This document shows, piece by piece, positions 25,609 to 33,822 of a DNA stretch of 34,086 bases (position 1 is the first letter of the stretch; every line of letters begins with the position of its first letter). Position numbers and translations under genes: made by a program. Source of the DNA: Bacteroidales bacterium (GTDB lineage: Bacteria > Bacteroidota > Bacteroidia > Bacteroidales > 4484-276); the NCBI GenBank assembly GCA_014860585.1, contig JACZJL010000179.1, forward strand, positions 1 to 34,086. The letters are read 5' to 3'. The notes under the pieces were generated by a model. The model was not told the origin of the DNA. It made no database searches and was given only the letters and a program-made list of their open reading frames with translations.

Positions 25609-27180
25609 TTAGGTGAAAATCGGGTCTTTTTCATTTCGGCCAAGCAGAAACCAGGTGGTGAAAAATGCCCAGAAAGTAACCCCTGCCTGTGTATCAAGTG
25701 TGTCGCCGGTGATCATCGAAAGCGATGCGATGCAAAAGAACACAAAATAGAAATAGTCGTTAAACATCTTCAGCTTAATTCCGGGGTAAGTTAATGCAAA
25801 AATAAACCACAGCAATCCAAATAGTCCCAATGTGGCAAATACAGTGAGGTATTGGTTGTGCGTTCGCCACCATTGTTCCGGCGGTAATTGGCTTTTCATT
25901 TTTGGATACATCTCCTTGAATGCACGGTCAATATCCCCGGTTCCAACGCCAAAAAGTAAGTTTTCGCTAATGATTTTTGTTCCTGCACGCCAGAACTCAA
26001 GCCTTTGTGTCACTGAGTTGTCCTTTAGATGGCCCGTTTGATGGTAGGTTTCAATTTCCCAGATCACCGTTTTTATTCGCTTGCTAAGGCTTGATTCTTT
26101 CAACTGATCAACATTTGCGATTCCCCGTTCAATGGCCTGTACATCTTCATTGGTGAGCGCCTTCACACCGTCGGCATCTTTTCTCAATCCTTTTGACGTA
26201 AGGTATCGTATCAGGGTGAACCGAACCGGATTACCCTTCTGATCAAGCGTATCAAAATGTACCCGGCTGCGCGCATTCCAACCGGCTTTTAGTTCATCAA
26301 TCTCAAGATACTGCCCTACCCAATGCCCATTCTCAACGCCGAAAAGCGCACTGTCATGATAATACGGATTCCCGCTGCTGGTAAATTTATCCAGGTTTTC
26401 GTGATAGAAAGGCTCTTTAGGAACCACCTGGTGATAAAGCGATTGCAAAAAAATAAACACCGAGACCGGAATTGCAATCATGATGATCAACGAGGTCAGC
26501 TTCAGAGAAAACTGGCGAATGTGGAAAACAGCCAGTAAAAGTAAAATCAGTGATGTGATCAGAACTACCCCCAAACCGGTAATGGACTCCATTAACACCA
26601 GGAAAATGAGTAGCCATATCGAAAATACCAGCATCACCCAGCGAATAAACCCATGGATTTGTTCTTTTTGAAAAAACAGGAAAATACCGGCAAACAGAGC
26701 AAAACTAAGGTTTAATGCAAACCGGATATGAGAAATGAAAACTGAAATGTTACGAATTTCAAACACATCGCTGGTCAGAAGTTTTCCGATGCTAAAGAGG
26801 GATCCAAATACATTGGCGCCGACAAAAAGTGAGATGAGGTAAAAGAAAGTCTGCCGGTTCAATTTTGGAGAAGTGGCAATGATAACCGGAATCGCCAAAA
26901 GGGGGAGTTTAATTCGGAGGTCTTTAAAAGCATAGGCAAAATCGGAAGTCCACAAAAGGCCGATCACATGAATAAAGAAGATCGATGCAACTGCCAAAGC
27001 AGGCTTGTTGGAAAAGAACTGACGAAATTTCCCGATCACCTGCCGGTCGAGCAGCCAGTTGAAAATGAGGATGAACTGCGCAATGCTCATCAGGAACTTG
27101 GATGTTGGAAGTGAAACCAGCATTAACGCCAATCCAAAAACATAAATATTTGTACGGCTTAACCAGCCCGGTAATTTCAT
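25609..27180 (-). CDS. O-antigen ligase/polymerase-like membrane protein (Wzy_C family)
   Basis: 523 residues with about ten to twelve hydrophobic segments (e.g. ~12-40, 62-78, 92-103, 113-130, 150-170, 180-200, 203-220, 228-245, 445-462, 475-490, 500-515). A large periplasmic loop (~250-442) carries the family hallmarks, including the VTQRLEFWRAG segment with R393, LLFGVGTGD and the THNQYL motif with H441. This loop also holds an insertion (~310-360) containing RYLTSKGLRKDADGVKALT. Family members join or polymerise undecaprenyl-linked glycans at the periplasmic face. Ligase versus polymerase cannot be decided, and no glycan-synthesis genes lie nearby. It is divergent from the YdcF-type gene and probably co-transcribed with the lipid kinase gene. 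Confidence 0.85.
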   Translation of the reverse strand: MKLPGWLSRTNIYVFGLALMLVSLPTSKFLMSIAQFILIFNWLLDRQVIGKFRQFFSNKPALAVASIFFIHVIGLLWTSDFAYAFKDLRIKLPLLAIPVIIATSPKLNRQTFFYLISLFVGANVFGSLFSIGKLLTSDVFEIRNISVFISHIRFALNLSFALFAGIFLFFQKEQIHGFIRWVMLVFSIWLLIFLVLMESITGLGVVLITSLILLLLAVFHIRQFSLKLTSLIIMIAIPVSVFIFLQSLYHQVVPKEPFYHENLDKFTSSGNPYYHDSALFGVENGHWVGQYLEIDELKAGWNARSRVHFDTLDQKGNPVRFTLIRYLTSKGLRKDADGVKALTNEDVQAIERGIANVDQLKESSLSKRIKTVIWEIETYHQTGHLKDNSVTQRLEFWRAGTKIISENLLFGVGTGDIDRAFKEMYPKMKSQLPPEQWWRTHNQYLTVFATLGLFGLLWFIFALTYPGIKLKMFNDYFYFVFFCIASLSMITGDTLDTQAGVTFWAFFTTWFLLGRNEKDPIFT

Positions 27181-27264
27181 GCTGTCGATTTTAAACCAAA
27201 ATGTTGATTAATCTCACTTTATTGCAAAAAAACTATTTTTACCGCAATGTAAGTATCTGAAGTG

Positions 27265-27999
27265 ATGAAAAAGAGGGAAAACTCTTTCGGCAATTTTTGG
27301 AAAGCGTTGAAAAAAGGCATTCGCATCCTGGTGATGATAACCGGTATTTTTTCGCTTGTGATGGTTGCGCTGAGCTTCACTCCTTTGCCTTACAATGTGC
27401 ACTACTGGCTTGGGACGCATGATGCCAAACTAGATTGCAAGCCCGATTACATTGTGGTGATGGGCGCCGGTGGGATGCCGGGCCCCGGAGGGCTGATGCG
27501 CAGTCATTTCGCCGCCGAAGCGGCATCTCTTTACCCCGATTCAAAAATTATCATTGCCCTGCCCTTTGACACCAGTAACTTTATTAACAGCGACGCTTAC
27601 CGTATGTTTCGATCAATTGCCGGTTCTAACATTGATTCTGCGCGCTTTTTATTCGAAACCAACGGAACCAATACTTACACCCAGGCCTGCGAAATAAACC
27701 ACATGCTGGAAAATACTGAAGATAAGGCCTTGTTGATTGTTTCATCACCCGAGCACATACGCCGGTGTATACTGACTTTTAGGAAATGTGGATTTCAGCA
27801 GGTTGGCGGATTGCCCACCTTCGAAGCGGCTTTCAGTGATGATCTGTTGCTCACGGAGAAGGAACGTAAGAAGAGAATACAGGAAATCGGCAGGAGTGTA
27901 AGTGTAAGGTATGACATGTGGAACTACCTTATTCTCGAAATTGCCGTGATCCGGGAGTTTACGGCTCTTGGTTACTATAAGTTGAAAGGCTATATTTAA
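27265..27999 (+). CDS. YdcF/ElyC-family membrane-anchored protein (DUF218)
   Basis: 244 residues from the ATG at 27265; a GTG one codon upstream is possible, but ATG is preferred. One transmembrane helix (~20-38) precedes a periplasmic or extracytoplasmic DUF218 domain: YIVVMGAGGMPGPGG, then a NTYTQACEI motif and LLIVSSPEHIRR. Family members (YdcF, SanA, ElyC) are implicated in envelope integrity and undecaprenyl-lipid metabolism, but the biochemical activity is not settled. Its divergent neighbour is an O-antigen-ligase-like gene, so a role in envelope glycan metabolism is plausible. The 84-bp divergent intergenic region shows no strong -7 element. Confidence 0.85.
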   Translation: MKKRENSFGNFWKALKKGIRILVMITGIFSLVMVALSFTPLPYNVHYWLGTHDAKLDCKPDYIVVMGAGGMPGPGGLMRSHFAAEAASLYPDSKIIIALPFDTSNFINSDAYRMFRSIAGSNIDSARFLFETNGTNTYTQACEINHMLENTEDKALLIVSSPEHIRRCILTFRKCGFQQVGGLPTFEAAFSDDLLLTEKERKKRIQEIGRSVSVRYDMWNYLILEIAVIREFTALGYYKLKGYI

Positions 28000-28085
28000 G
28001 TCAATATCTGCTGCCTTAATGGTATGTAATCCGGTTGACAAAATTGATTTTGATACGTTGAAATTTTAGAACAAATTAATCTGAA

Positions 28086-30065
28086 ATGAAAAAGATTTAC
28101 TTTAGATTTAGCGTAATGATATTGATGGCAATCTTTTGCCTGAGCGCGTTTGCAGCAAAATCGCAGGATTTTCTGCTTACTTCTCCAAATGGAAATTTGG
28201 AAATGAAAGTTTCGGTAAACAAAGGAATTTCGTGGAGCCTCCTTCTCAACCGTGAGGTGGTAATCGCTGAAGCCAAAATTGATATGGATTTTGGCAACGG
28301 GCAGCTGGCAGGCAGCGGAGAAATCATTAGTCACCAACTCATAGAAAAAAAATCCATTATCAAACCGGAGGTACCATACAAGGATGCTGAAATTACAGAT
28401 CACTTCAACGAATTGACATTAGCGTTTAACAACGGGATTAAATTGCATTTCAGGACTTACAAAGATGGGGTTGCTTACTGTTTTGAGGACGATGACGTAA
28501 ACAGGAAGTTTGTGTTCGATGAACAGCTGCATCTGAATTTTCCGGAAGGCGCCTTCACCTATTTTCCTGAAGAAAAGTCGATGTATTCGCACAACGAGCG
28601 TATTTATACACATGCTGCTTTAAAGGATATTGCTGAAGGATGTTTCTGCAGCCTGCCGGTGATGTTCGAAACTGCTGCCGGTGCAAAGGTCGTCCTTACT
28701 GAAACAGCGCTGCACGATTACCCTAATATGTTTCTGAAAATGATTGCTAACGAGCAGTTCAGGGCTATTTTCCCAAAGTTTGTTTTAGAAGCCATTCCGA
28801 ACGTCGAAAGAGGGCCAGACAGGAACCAGATCATTACGAGAGAAGCAGATTATATCGCTGAGATGGCTGGTGCACGGAGCTACCCCTGGAGAGTGTTTAT
28901 CGTCAGCAATGATGATCGTGAATTCATCAAAAGCAGCCTTGCCTATCAACTGGCTGAACCCTCAGTACTTGAAAATACATCGTGGATCAAACCCGGGAAA
29001 GTTGCCTGGGACTGGTACAATGCCAACAACATTTTCGGGGTCGATTTCCGCTCCGGATTAAATACCGACACCTATAACTATTACATCGATTTTGCGGCTG
29101 CCAACGGTGTCGAGTATGTGATCTTTGATGAAGGCTGGACAAAAAGCACAACAGAGATTCTCGACTTCAACCCCGAAATGGATGTTAAAGGATTGATCAA
29201 CCATGCTTCGGGAAAGGGTGTTGGGATTATCCTTTGGGTTTTATGGAAACCCCTCAGTGAAAACCCCGATGAAATCCTGGAGACCTATAAATCGTGGGGC
29301 GCCAAAGGAATAAAGGTGGATTTTATGCAGCGTTCCGACCAGGCGATGGTCACTTCTTATGAATCCATTGCTGCAAAGGCAGCCCAACTGGAACTGCTGG
29401 TTAATTTTCACGGGGCTTTCAAGCCGGGCGGACTTCAGCGAAAGTATCCCAATGTGTTGAATTTTGAAGGGGTTAAAGGAGGTGAAAACAATAAATGGTC
29501 AGATATCATCACTCCCGACCACAACCTAACCATACCTTTTATCCGCATGGCTGCCGGACCCATGGACTATACTCCCGGTTCGATGATTAACGCAAATAAA
29601 GCCAATTATGCCATCAGTTGGGAGCGCCCCATTAGCCTGGGCACGCGTTGCCACCAGGTAGCCATGTTCGTGATTTATGAAGCGCCATTGCAGATGATGT
29701 GCGAGTCACCTTCGGTTTACCTGCAAGAGCAGGAGTGCACAGATTTCATCTCACAAATTCCCACAACATGGGATGAAACCATAGTGCTAAAGGCAAAAGT
29801 TGCTGATTATCTTATACTGGCCCGCCGAAAAGGCAACGACTGGTATATCGCCGGAATGACAGACTGGACTCCGCGGACATTTGAAATCCCTCTCTATTTC
29901 CTCACCGGAACTTATGAAGCAACACTGCTCACTGACGGAATAAATGCCGACCGCTTTGCACAGGACTATAAACTTACAAAACAAAACCTGACTTTATCCG
30001 ATACAGTTACAATCAATATGAAACCGGGCGGTGGTTTTGCAGCGATTCTGAGGGGGGTAGAATAA
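28086..30065 (+). CDS. Glycoside hydrolase family 97 protein, retaining-type active site
   Basis: 659 residues with a signal peptide (~1-26), an N-terminal beta-sandwich (~27-280) with SPNGNLEMKVSV, a TIM-barrel catalytic domain (~290-560) and a C-terminal beta domain. Barrel motifs include YVIFDEGWTKST, KVDFMQRSDQ with D412, and NFEGVKGGENNKW with E461/E467. D412 and E467 are 55 residues apart, the same spacing as the nucleophile and acid/base (Asp415/Glu470) of the retaining B. thetaiotaomicron GH97 alpha-galactosidase. This suggests the retaining branch rather than the inverting SusB alpha-glucosidase type. Likely periplasmic, cleaving alpha-galactosides or related sugars. No SusC/SusD pair is adjacent, so it is not in a visible polysaccharide utilisation locus. 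Exact substrate unknown. Confidence 0.9.
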   Translation: MKKIYFRFSVMILMAIFCLSAFAAKSQDFLLTSPNGNLEMKVSVNKGISWSLLLNREVVIAEAKIDMDFGNGQLAGSGEIISHQLIEKKSIIKPEVPYKDAEITDHFNELTLAFNNGIKLHFRTYKDGVAYCFEDDDVNRKFVFDEQLHLNFPEGAFTYFPEEKSMYSHNERIYTHAALKDIAEGCFCSLPVMFETAAGAKVVLTETALHDYPNMFLKMIANEQFRAIFPKFVLEAIPNVERGPDRNQIITREADYIAEMAGARSYPWRVFIVSNDDREFIKSSLAYQLAEPSVLENTSWIKPGKVAWDWYNANNIFGVDFRSGLNTDTYNYYIDFAAANGVEYVIFDEGWTKSTTEILDFNPEMDVKGLINHASGKGVGIILWVLWKPLSENPDEILETYKSWGAKGIKVDFMQRSDQAMVTSYESIAAKAAQLELLVNFHGAFKPGGLQRKYPNVLNFEGVKGGENNKWSDIITPDHNLTIPFIRMAAGPMDYTPGSMINANKANYAISWERPISLGTRCHQVAMFVIYEAPLQMMCESPSVYLQEQECTDFISQIPTTWDETIVLKAKVADYLILARRKGNDWYIAGMTDWTPRTFEIPLYFLTGTYEATLLTDGINADRFAQDYKLTKQNLTLSDTVTINMKPGGGFAAILRGVE

Positions 30066-30185
30066 AAATCTACCTGGGTTGATTCAAAGAATGAATTCGT
30101 AAACCTATCACCATAATGGCTCTTTAAAGTAAAAGATTTGCCTTGAGCAGGACTCTTATTAACTTTTTACAGGTTGATCAGTATT

Positions 30186-30587
30186 TTATTCCAGATAATC
30201 CGACAGTTTTTGTGTGTCAAGATAATCTTTGAACCCGTGTGTCATGGTTGTAATGATGTTGCTAAAAATACATTTGTCGAATGGACAAATGGGATTGTCC
30301 ATCGGGCATTTTGTGATAGCAATTTTCCCTTCGATGGCTTCATAAACCTGAAGTAGTGAAATCTGATCTGCAGGTCTCTTAAGTCTGAAACCGCCATGAG
30401 GTCCACGGTTTGAATCAAGAAAATCATCTTTTGCCAGCCTCTGTAAAACTTTGGCCACATGATGTTTTGATGCGCCTGTCTGCTCGGCGATTTTTACTAC
30501 ATTTAAGTTATTTTCGGATTTTGCAATCAATATCATGCTATGGATCGCGATGGAGCCTGCTTCGGAGAGAGAGAAAATTTTCGACAT
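30186..30587 (-). CDS. Rrf2-family transcriptional regulator with iron-sulfur cysteines
   Basis: 133 residues, normal length. A winged helix-turn-helix occupies ~1-75 (VVKIAEQTGASKHHVAKVLQ and RGPHGGF). Three cysteines at C94, C101 and C106 (CPMDNPICPFDKC) match the cluster-ligand region of IscR/NsrR-like members, so it probably binds an Fe-S cluster and senses nitric oxide, oxygen or cluster status. It is transcribed alone from a TATCTTTG -7 element and converges on the GH97 gene. No target operon is next to it, and the sequence does not show whether it regulates itself. Confidence 0.93.
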   Translation of the reverse strand: MSKIFSLSEAGSIAIHSMILIAKSENNLNVVKIAEQTGASKHHVAKVLQRLAKDDFLDSNRGPHGGFRLKRPADQISLLQVYEAIEGKIAITKCPMDNPICPFDKCIFSNIITTMTHGFKDYLDTQKLSDYLE

Positions 30588-30625
30588 TTCTTTTGTTTTT
30601 GTGAGTTGGCAAAAAAGATCACCTG

Positions 30626-30633
30626 CAAAGATA
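30626..30633 (-). promoter_or_regulatory. -7 promoter element of the Rrf2 regulator gene
   Basis: Minus strand reads TATCTTTG followed by CAGG, an exact TAnnTTTG match. It lies 38 bp before the ATG at 30587. The -33 region lacks a clear TTG. Confidence 0.55.
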
Positions 30634-30728
30634 GAAGTGTTATTGAGAAATTCAGTATTTAATCTCTAATTTATATTTATTCCAAATCTGCTTAAATGCT
30701 CCAAATACAGGCCAAATCATTAAATGGT

Positions 30729-31817
30729 TTAAAAACGATAGGCAGCATTACGTAATGATTTGACATTATTGACAGGATCAGGAGGGGATAGATGCCCGGC
30801 AAGGAATTTATAGATTTTCACACGAATCTCGATGGCAATTTTTGTGTCCATCCTGTCGAATGAATGACCACCAGGTACATTTTGAAAGATTTCATATTCA
30901 AACTTTTTGCCTTCAGCTTTGAGCAATTTGATGAGATGCTCCACTTCAAGCACATTCACATCGGCATCGTTGGTGTTGGTGTGGATAAGCAAGGGAGTAT
31001 TTTTCATTTTATGTACATTCCAGGCTGGAGAGCGACGCCGGTATTCGCTCACGTTTTCATCAGCTGGTTGCCCGATATGGTAGTCAGCAGAAAACAAGTC
31101 GCGATACTCCTGATTTTTATAACCCATACGGGCAATGATATCACTGACCGGTACACCGGCAAAAGCTGCCTGGTAATCGTCGGGATGGTCGAAAATGTTC
31201 ATCAGTGCAATCAGACCTCCATGGCTCCAGCCGATGATTCCCACCCGATTTTTATCCACAATGTCGAAATTCTCGATCATGTAGTCGCGGCTCGCCTTCA
31301 CGTCTTCAACCTCCAGCCCGCCGTAGTCAATACTTTCGTGAAAACTTTTACCATAACCGGTACTACCCCGGTATTCGGCAGCAACGATGATGTAGCCCTG
31401 AACAACCAATTCGCGAACGATATGGGTATAATAAGTAGAAAAATCGGAATGTACACCACCGTGAGGCAACACAATCAACGGGTATTTTTTTTCCGGGTCA
31501 GCGGTGCGGGGGATGAAAACGTAACTCCAGAAGTTAACCGGATTACCTGCGCCCTGGGCAGTGGGATTAAGCTCTTTCCATTTTGGTGGACCATAGATAT
31601 AAACTTTATCAACATAAGCCACATCACCCACTTTTTGGTACCAGAGCACATCGTCAATATTTTTGTTAACGACGTCAAATTGAAAACTCAACTGTTGGAT
31701 TTGTTGATCCAATTTTTCAATCTGAGATTTCAATTCTTCTGCTGACTGCGCCTTGGCAAACGAAATGCAGAGCAGGCAAACCATCATCGTAGCTAGAATT
31801 CTTGTGGTGAATTTCAT
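30729..31817 (-). CDS. Secreted alpha/beta-hydrolase, S9 prolyl-oligopeptidase-like
   Basis: 362 residues. Signal peptide ~1-23 (AKA-QS junction), then a short coiled-coil-like helix (~25-55, EELKSQIEKLDQQIQQL). The catalytic domain (~90-345) has the nucleophile elbow GWSHGG with S198, a candidate Asp286 in TNDADVNV, and His318 in PGGHSFDR, a complete Ser/Asp/His triad. It also has PHGGVHSDF and EYRGSTGYGKSF, typical of S9C acylaminoacyl-peptidase-like enzymes. No beta-propeller precedes the hydrolase domain, so it is shorter than full S9 peptidases and could be an esterase or a peptidase. It follows idi on the same strand with a 77-bp gap and its own -7 element. Confidence 0.88.
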   Translation of the reverse strand: MKFTTRILATMMVCLLCISFAKAQSAEELKSQIEKLDQQIQQLSFQFDVVNKNIDDVLWYQKVGDVAYVDKVYIYGPPKWKELNPTAQGAGNPVNFWSYVFIPRTADPEKKYPLIVLPHGGVHSDFSTYYTHIVRELVVQGYIIVAAEYRGSTGYGKSFHESIDYGGLEVEDVKASRDYMIENFDIVDKNRVGIIGWSHGGLIALMNIFDHPDDYQAAFAGVPVSDIIARMGYKNQEYRDLFSADYHIGQPADENVSEYRRRSPAWNVHKMKNTPLLIHTNTNDADVNVLEVEHLIKLLKAEGKKFEYEIFQNVPGGHSFDRMDTKIAIEIRVKIYKFLAGHLSPPDPVNNVKSLRNAAYRF

Positions 31818-31839
31818 TGGTTTAATTTTTTTGTTTCGT

Positions 31840-31847
31840 CAAAAATA
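31840..31847 (-). promoter_or_regulatory. Candidate -7 element of the secreted hydrolase gene
   Basis: Minus strand reads TATTTTTG, matching TAnnTTTG, 22 bp upstream of the ATG at 31817. It suggests the hydrolase is transcribed separately from the carotenoid operon that ends at 31895. Confidence 0.45.
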
Positions 31848-31894
31848 CAAAAACCAATTTAAGTCGAACGAAGTGGAATAAATTAGTAGGTGGC

Positions 31895-32425
31895 TTAAAA
31901 CCTTCGTTGCTGCGGCTGTTTCAGAAACTCATTTACCCTGTCGAAAGCTATTCTGAACCAAACCGTGTAATTTTCAGGATGTGAATTCATGTCGGCTTCG
32001 ATGGCTTTCATACTCATCCATTTCCATGTGTGCACTTCTTCGGGGTTGATTTCGGGCGCCTGATTGTATCTTCCGAAAAGTACATGGTCAAATTCATGTT
32101 CGGTGAGGCCTTTATCGAGTTTGGCTTTGTAGATGAAATCGAAAATCTTCTCCAGATCACAATCGAATCCCATCTCTTCCACTAACCGCCGGTGACCTGC
32201 ATCGAGCAATTGTTCATTGGGACGGGGATGGCTGCAACAGGTGTTCGTCCAGAGGCCTGGCGAGTGGTATTTTTTGAGTGCTCGTTGCTGGAGCATCAGT
32301 TCGTCATTTTGGTTAAAAACAAAAACAGAAAATGCCCGGTGCAAAACCGCTTTTTCGTGAGCTTCCATTTTCTCCATTTCTCCGATTGGGTTGTCGTGCT
32401 GATCTACCAATATGACTTTTTCCAT
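31895..32425 (-). CDS. idi: Isopentenyl-diphosphate delta-isomerase, type I
   Basis: 176 residues, Nudix fold, typical of bacterial type I IDI. It interconverts IPP and DMAPP in the cytoplasm, supplying the allylic primer for isoprenoid chains. Visible active-site features are the NTCCSHP segment with Cys64 aligned to the catalytic Cys of the E. coli enzyme, the HRRLVEEMGF Nudix-like helix, and acidic E109/E111 in TEHEFDHV for metal binding. It is the last gene of the carotenoid operon, 7 bp after the upstream secreted-protein gene, which points to precursor supply for carotenoids. Confidence 0.96.
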   Translation of the reverse strand: MEKVILVDQHDNPIGEMEKMEAHEKAVLHRAFSVFVFNQNDELMLQQRALKKYHSPGLWTNTCCSHPRPNEQLLDAGHRRLVEEMGFDCDLEKIFDFIYKAKLDKGLTEHEFDHVLFGRYNQAPEINPEEVHTWKWMSMKAIEADMNSHPENYTVWFRIAFDRVNEFLKQPQQRRF

Positions 32426-32432
32426 TTTCTAT

Positions 32433-32984
32433 TTAATTTTTATCCCGGTAAACGGCATTTCCACTGATCAGTTTTTCGATCATTTCCACTTCTCTTTTGT
32501 CCAGTTCCCCTGAGTTTTTCATAAATGCGGCTACCCTGAGCCAGAATTTTCGACCGGAAACATCGCCCAGCAGTGCCGGAAGTTGTTCAATTATTAATGC
32601 TTTATCCTCTTTGATATTGTCATAAAACAGGAAACCCGGTATATTTGCCTGGGTTGCAAACCGCATGAATCTGACTTCGGGATCTTTTGGAGCTTTAATA
32701 ACGGCTGCTTCAATATTTTTCTTTCCGCGGTTAAAATATTCGATTTTGTTGTAAGGCCCGCTGGCACACTCAGCCGAGGCGGCTTCGGCAGTTCCGGCAT
32801 AAGCCTGGTGAACGGCAGAAGCATACTTTTCACTTTTAATGCGCTCGAAAAACTTCATTTGTCCGCACTTCTCATCTTTCATGGCAAAGAATCCGTCTCG
32901 AAGCTGGTCATGTGAAAACTGACCGAAAGCTGCATGAAAAGAAAAGAGTAAAATACCTGCTATTATTGAAAATGGTCTGATCAT
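32433..32984 (-). CDS. Secreted or periplasmic protein of unknown function in the carotenoid operon
   Basis: 183 residues with a clear signal peptide (~1-21, ending in HAAFGQ). The mature part is alpha-helical in appearance, with two cysteines (C40 in DEKCGQMKFF and C73 in SAECASGPYN) and a segment KAPKDPEVRFMRFATQANIP. I recognise no enzyme family. Its ATG overlaps the crtB stop by four bases (ATGA) and idi follows after 7 bp, so it is firmly embedded in the carotenoid operon and translationally coupled to crtB. A role in handling or localising the product, or simply hitchhiking, cannot be told apart from sequence. Confidence 0.82.
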   Translation of the reverse strand: MIRPFSIIAGILLFSFHAAFGQFSHDQLRDGFFAMKDEKCGQMKFFERIKSEKYASAVHQAYAGTAEAASAECASGPYNKIEYFNRGKKNIEAAVIKAPKDPEVRFMRFATQANIPGFLFYDNIKEDKALIIEQLPALLGDVSGRKFWLRVAAFMKNSGELDKREVEMIEKLISGNAVYRDKN

Positions 32985-33817
32985 ATCCGGTTGAGTTTGT
33001 CTTTTAAAAAAGCGTTAAAAAGAAGGATATATTTCATTCCATCCGGGATGCGGACACGTACCCGCAACAATCGTTCAGCGGGATATTTGCTGATTTTTTT
33101 GAACAAAGCATAGAAATAAACGTGAGCTACATACACACCAAACCTGGCGCCATCAGGAAGTTTTCGGATTCCTGCAAGTCCTGCCTGGAAATCGGCGTCT
33201 ATTTCGGTTTCTATTTTTCTTTTTGTTGCTTCATCAAATTTGCTGATGTCGATGCCGGGGAAATAGGAACGCCCCAGACCATTATAATCATGACTCAAAT
33301 CACGGAGAAAATTGATTTTCTGGAAAGCAGCACCGAGCCTCATTGCCGGGGGCTTAAGCTCATGATACATTTTTTCATCTCCTTCACAAAAAACCCTCAG
33401 GCACATTAGCCCAACCACCTCAGCCGAGCCAAGGATGTATTCTTCATAGCCTTTGCGGTCGTAGTTTTCTTTGTAAAGGTCCATTTCCATGCTTCGCAAG
33501 AACGTGTCAATCAACTCACGTTCGATTTTGTATTTATTTACAGCCCATTGAAAATTATTTAAAATCGGGTTCAGGCTGATTTTATCCTCGATAGCGGCAT
33601 AGGTGTCGCGTTTGAAATTCGTAAGCAGTTTTTCCTTATCAAAATCGTGAAATGTGTCGACGATTTCGTCGGCAAAACGAACAAAACCATAAATAGCATA
33701 GATCGGGTCGTGGAAGCGCTTGCTGAAAAAGCGGATGCCCATCGAGAAAGAGGTGCTGTACATTACAGTCGTCATCTTGCTCGATTTTTTTGAAATCATA
33801 TCAAAGAGGTCTTTCAT
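32981..33817 (-). CDS. crtB: Phytoene synthase (squalene/phytoene synthase family)
   Basis: 278 residues, normal for bacterial CrtB. It condenses two geranylgeranyl diphosphates to phytoene, the first committed carotenoid step. Both Asp-rich substrate/magnesium motifs are present: DEIVD at 50-54 and, in the second, D173/D177 within QKINFLRDLSHDY. YSTSFSMGIRFF near the N-terminus matches the family start. The gene begins 5 bp after the crtI stop and overlaps the next gene by 4 bp, so the operon is tightly coupled. Squalene or diapophytoene synthase activity is possible from fold alone, but the crtI partner supports phytoene synthase. Confidence 0.95.
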   Translation of the reverse strand: MKDLFDMISKKSSKMTTVMYSTSFSMGIRFFSKRFHDPIYAIYGFVRFADEIVDTFHDFDKEKLLTNFKRDTYAAIEDKISLNPILNNFQWAVNKYKIERELIDTFLRSMEMDLYKENYDRKGYEEYILGSAEVVGLMCLRVFCEGDEKMYHELKPPAMRLGAAFQKINFLRDLSHDYNGLGRSYFPGIDISKFDEATKRKIETEIDADFQAGLAGIRKLPDGARFGVYVAHVYFYALFKKISKYPAERLLRVRVRIPDGMKYILLFNAFLKDKLNRI

Positions 33818-33822
33818 GGCGG

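Noticed and set aside
27262-27264. GTG as the start of the YdcF-type gene
   Set aside because: An ATG follows immediately in frame; ATG is the more likely start.
30864-31745. A 293-codon open frame on the plus strand
   Set aside because: It mirrors the secreted alpha/beta-hydrolase gene, which has a complete catalytic triad and signal peptide; the long antisense frame is a codon-usage by-product.
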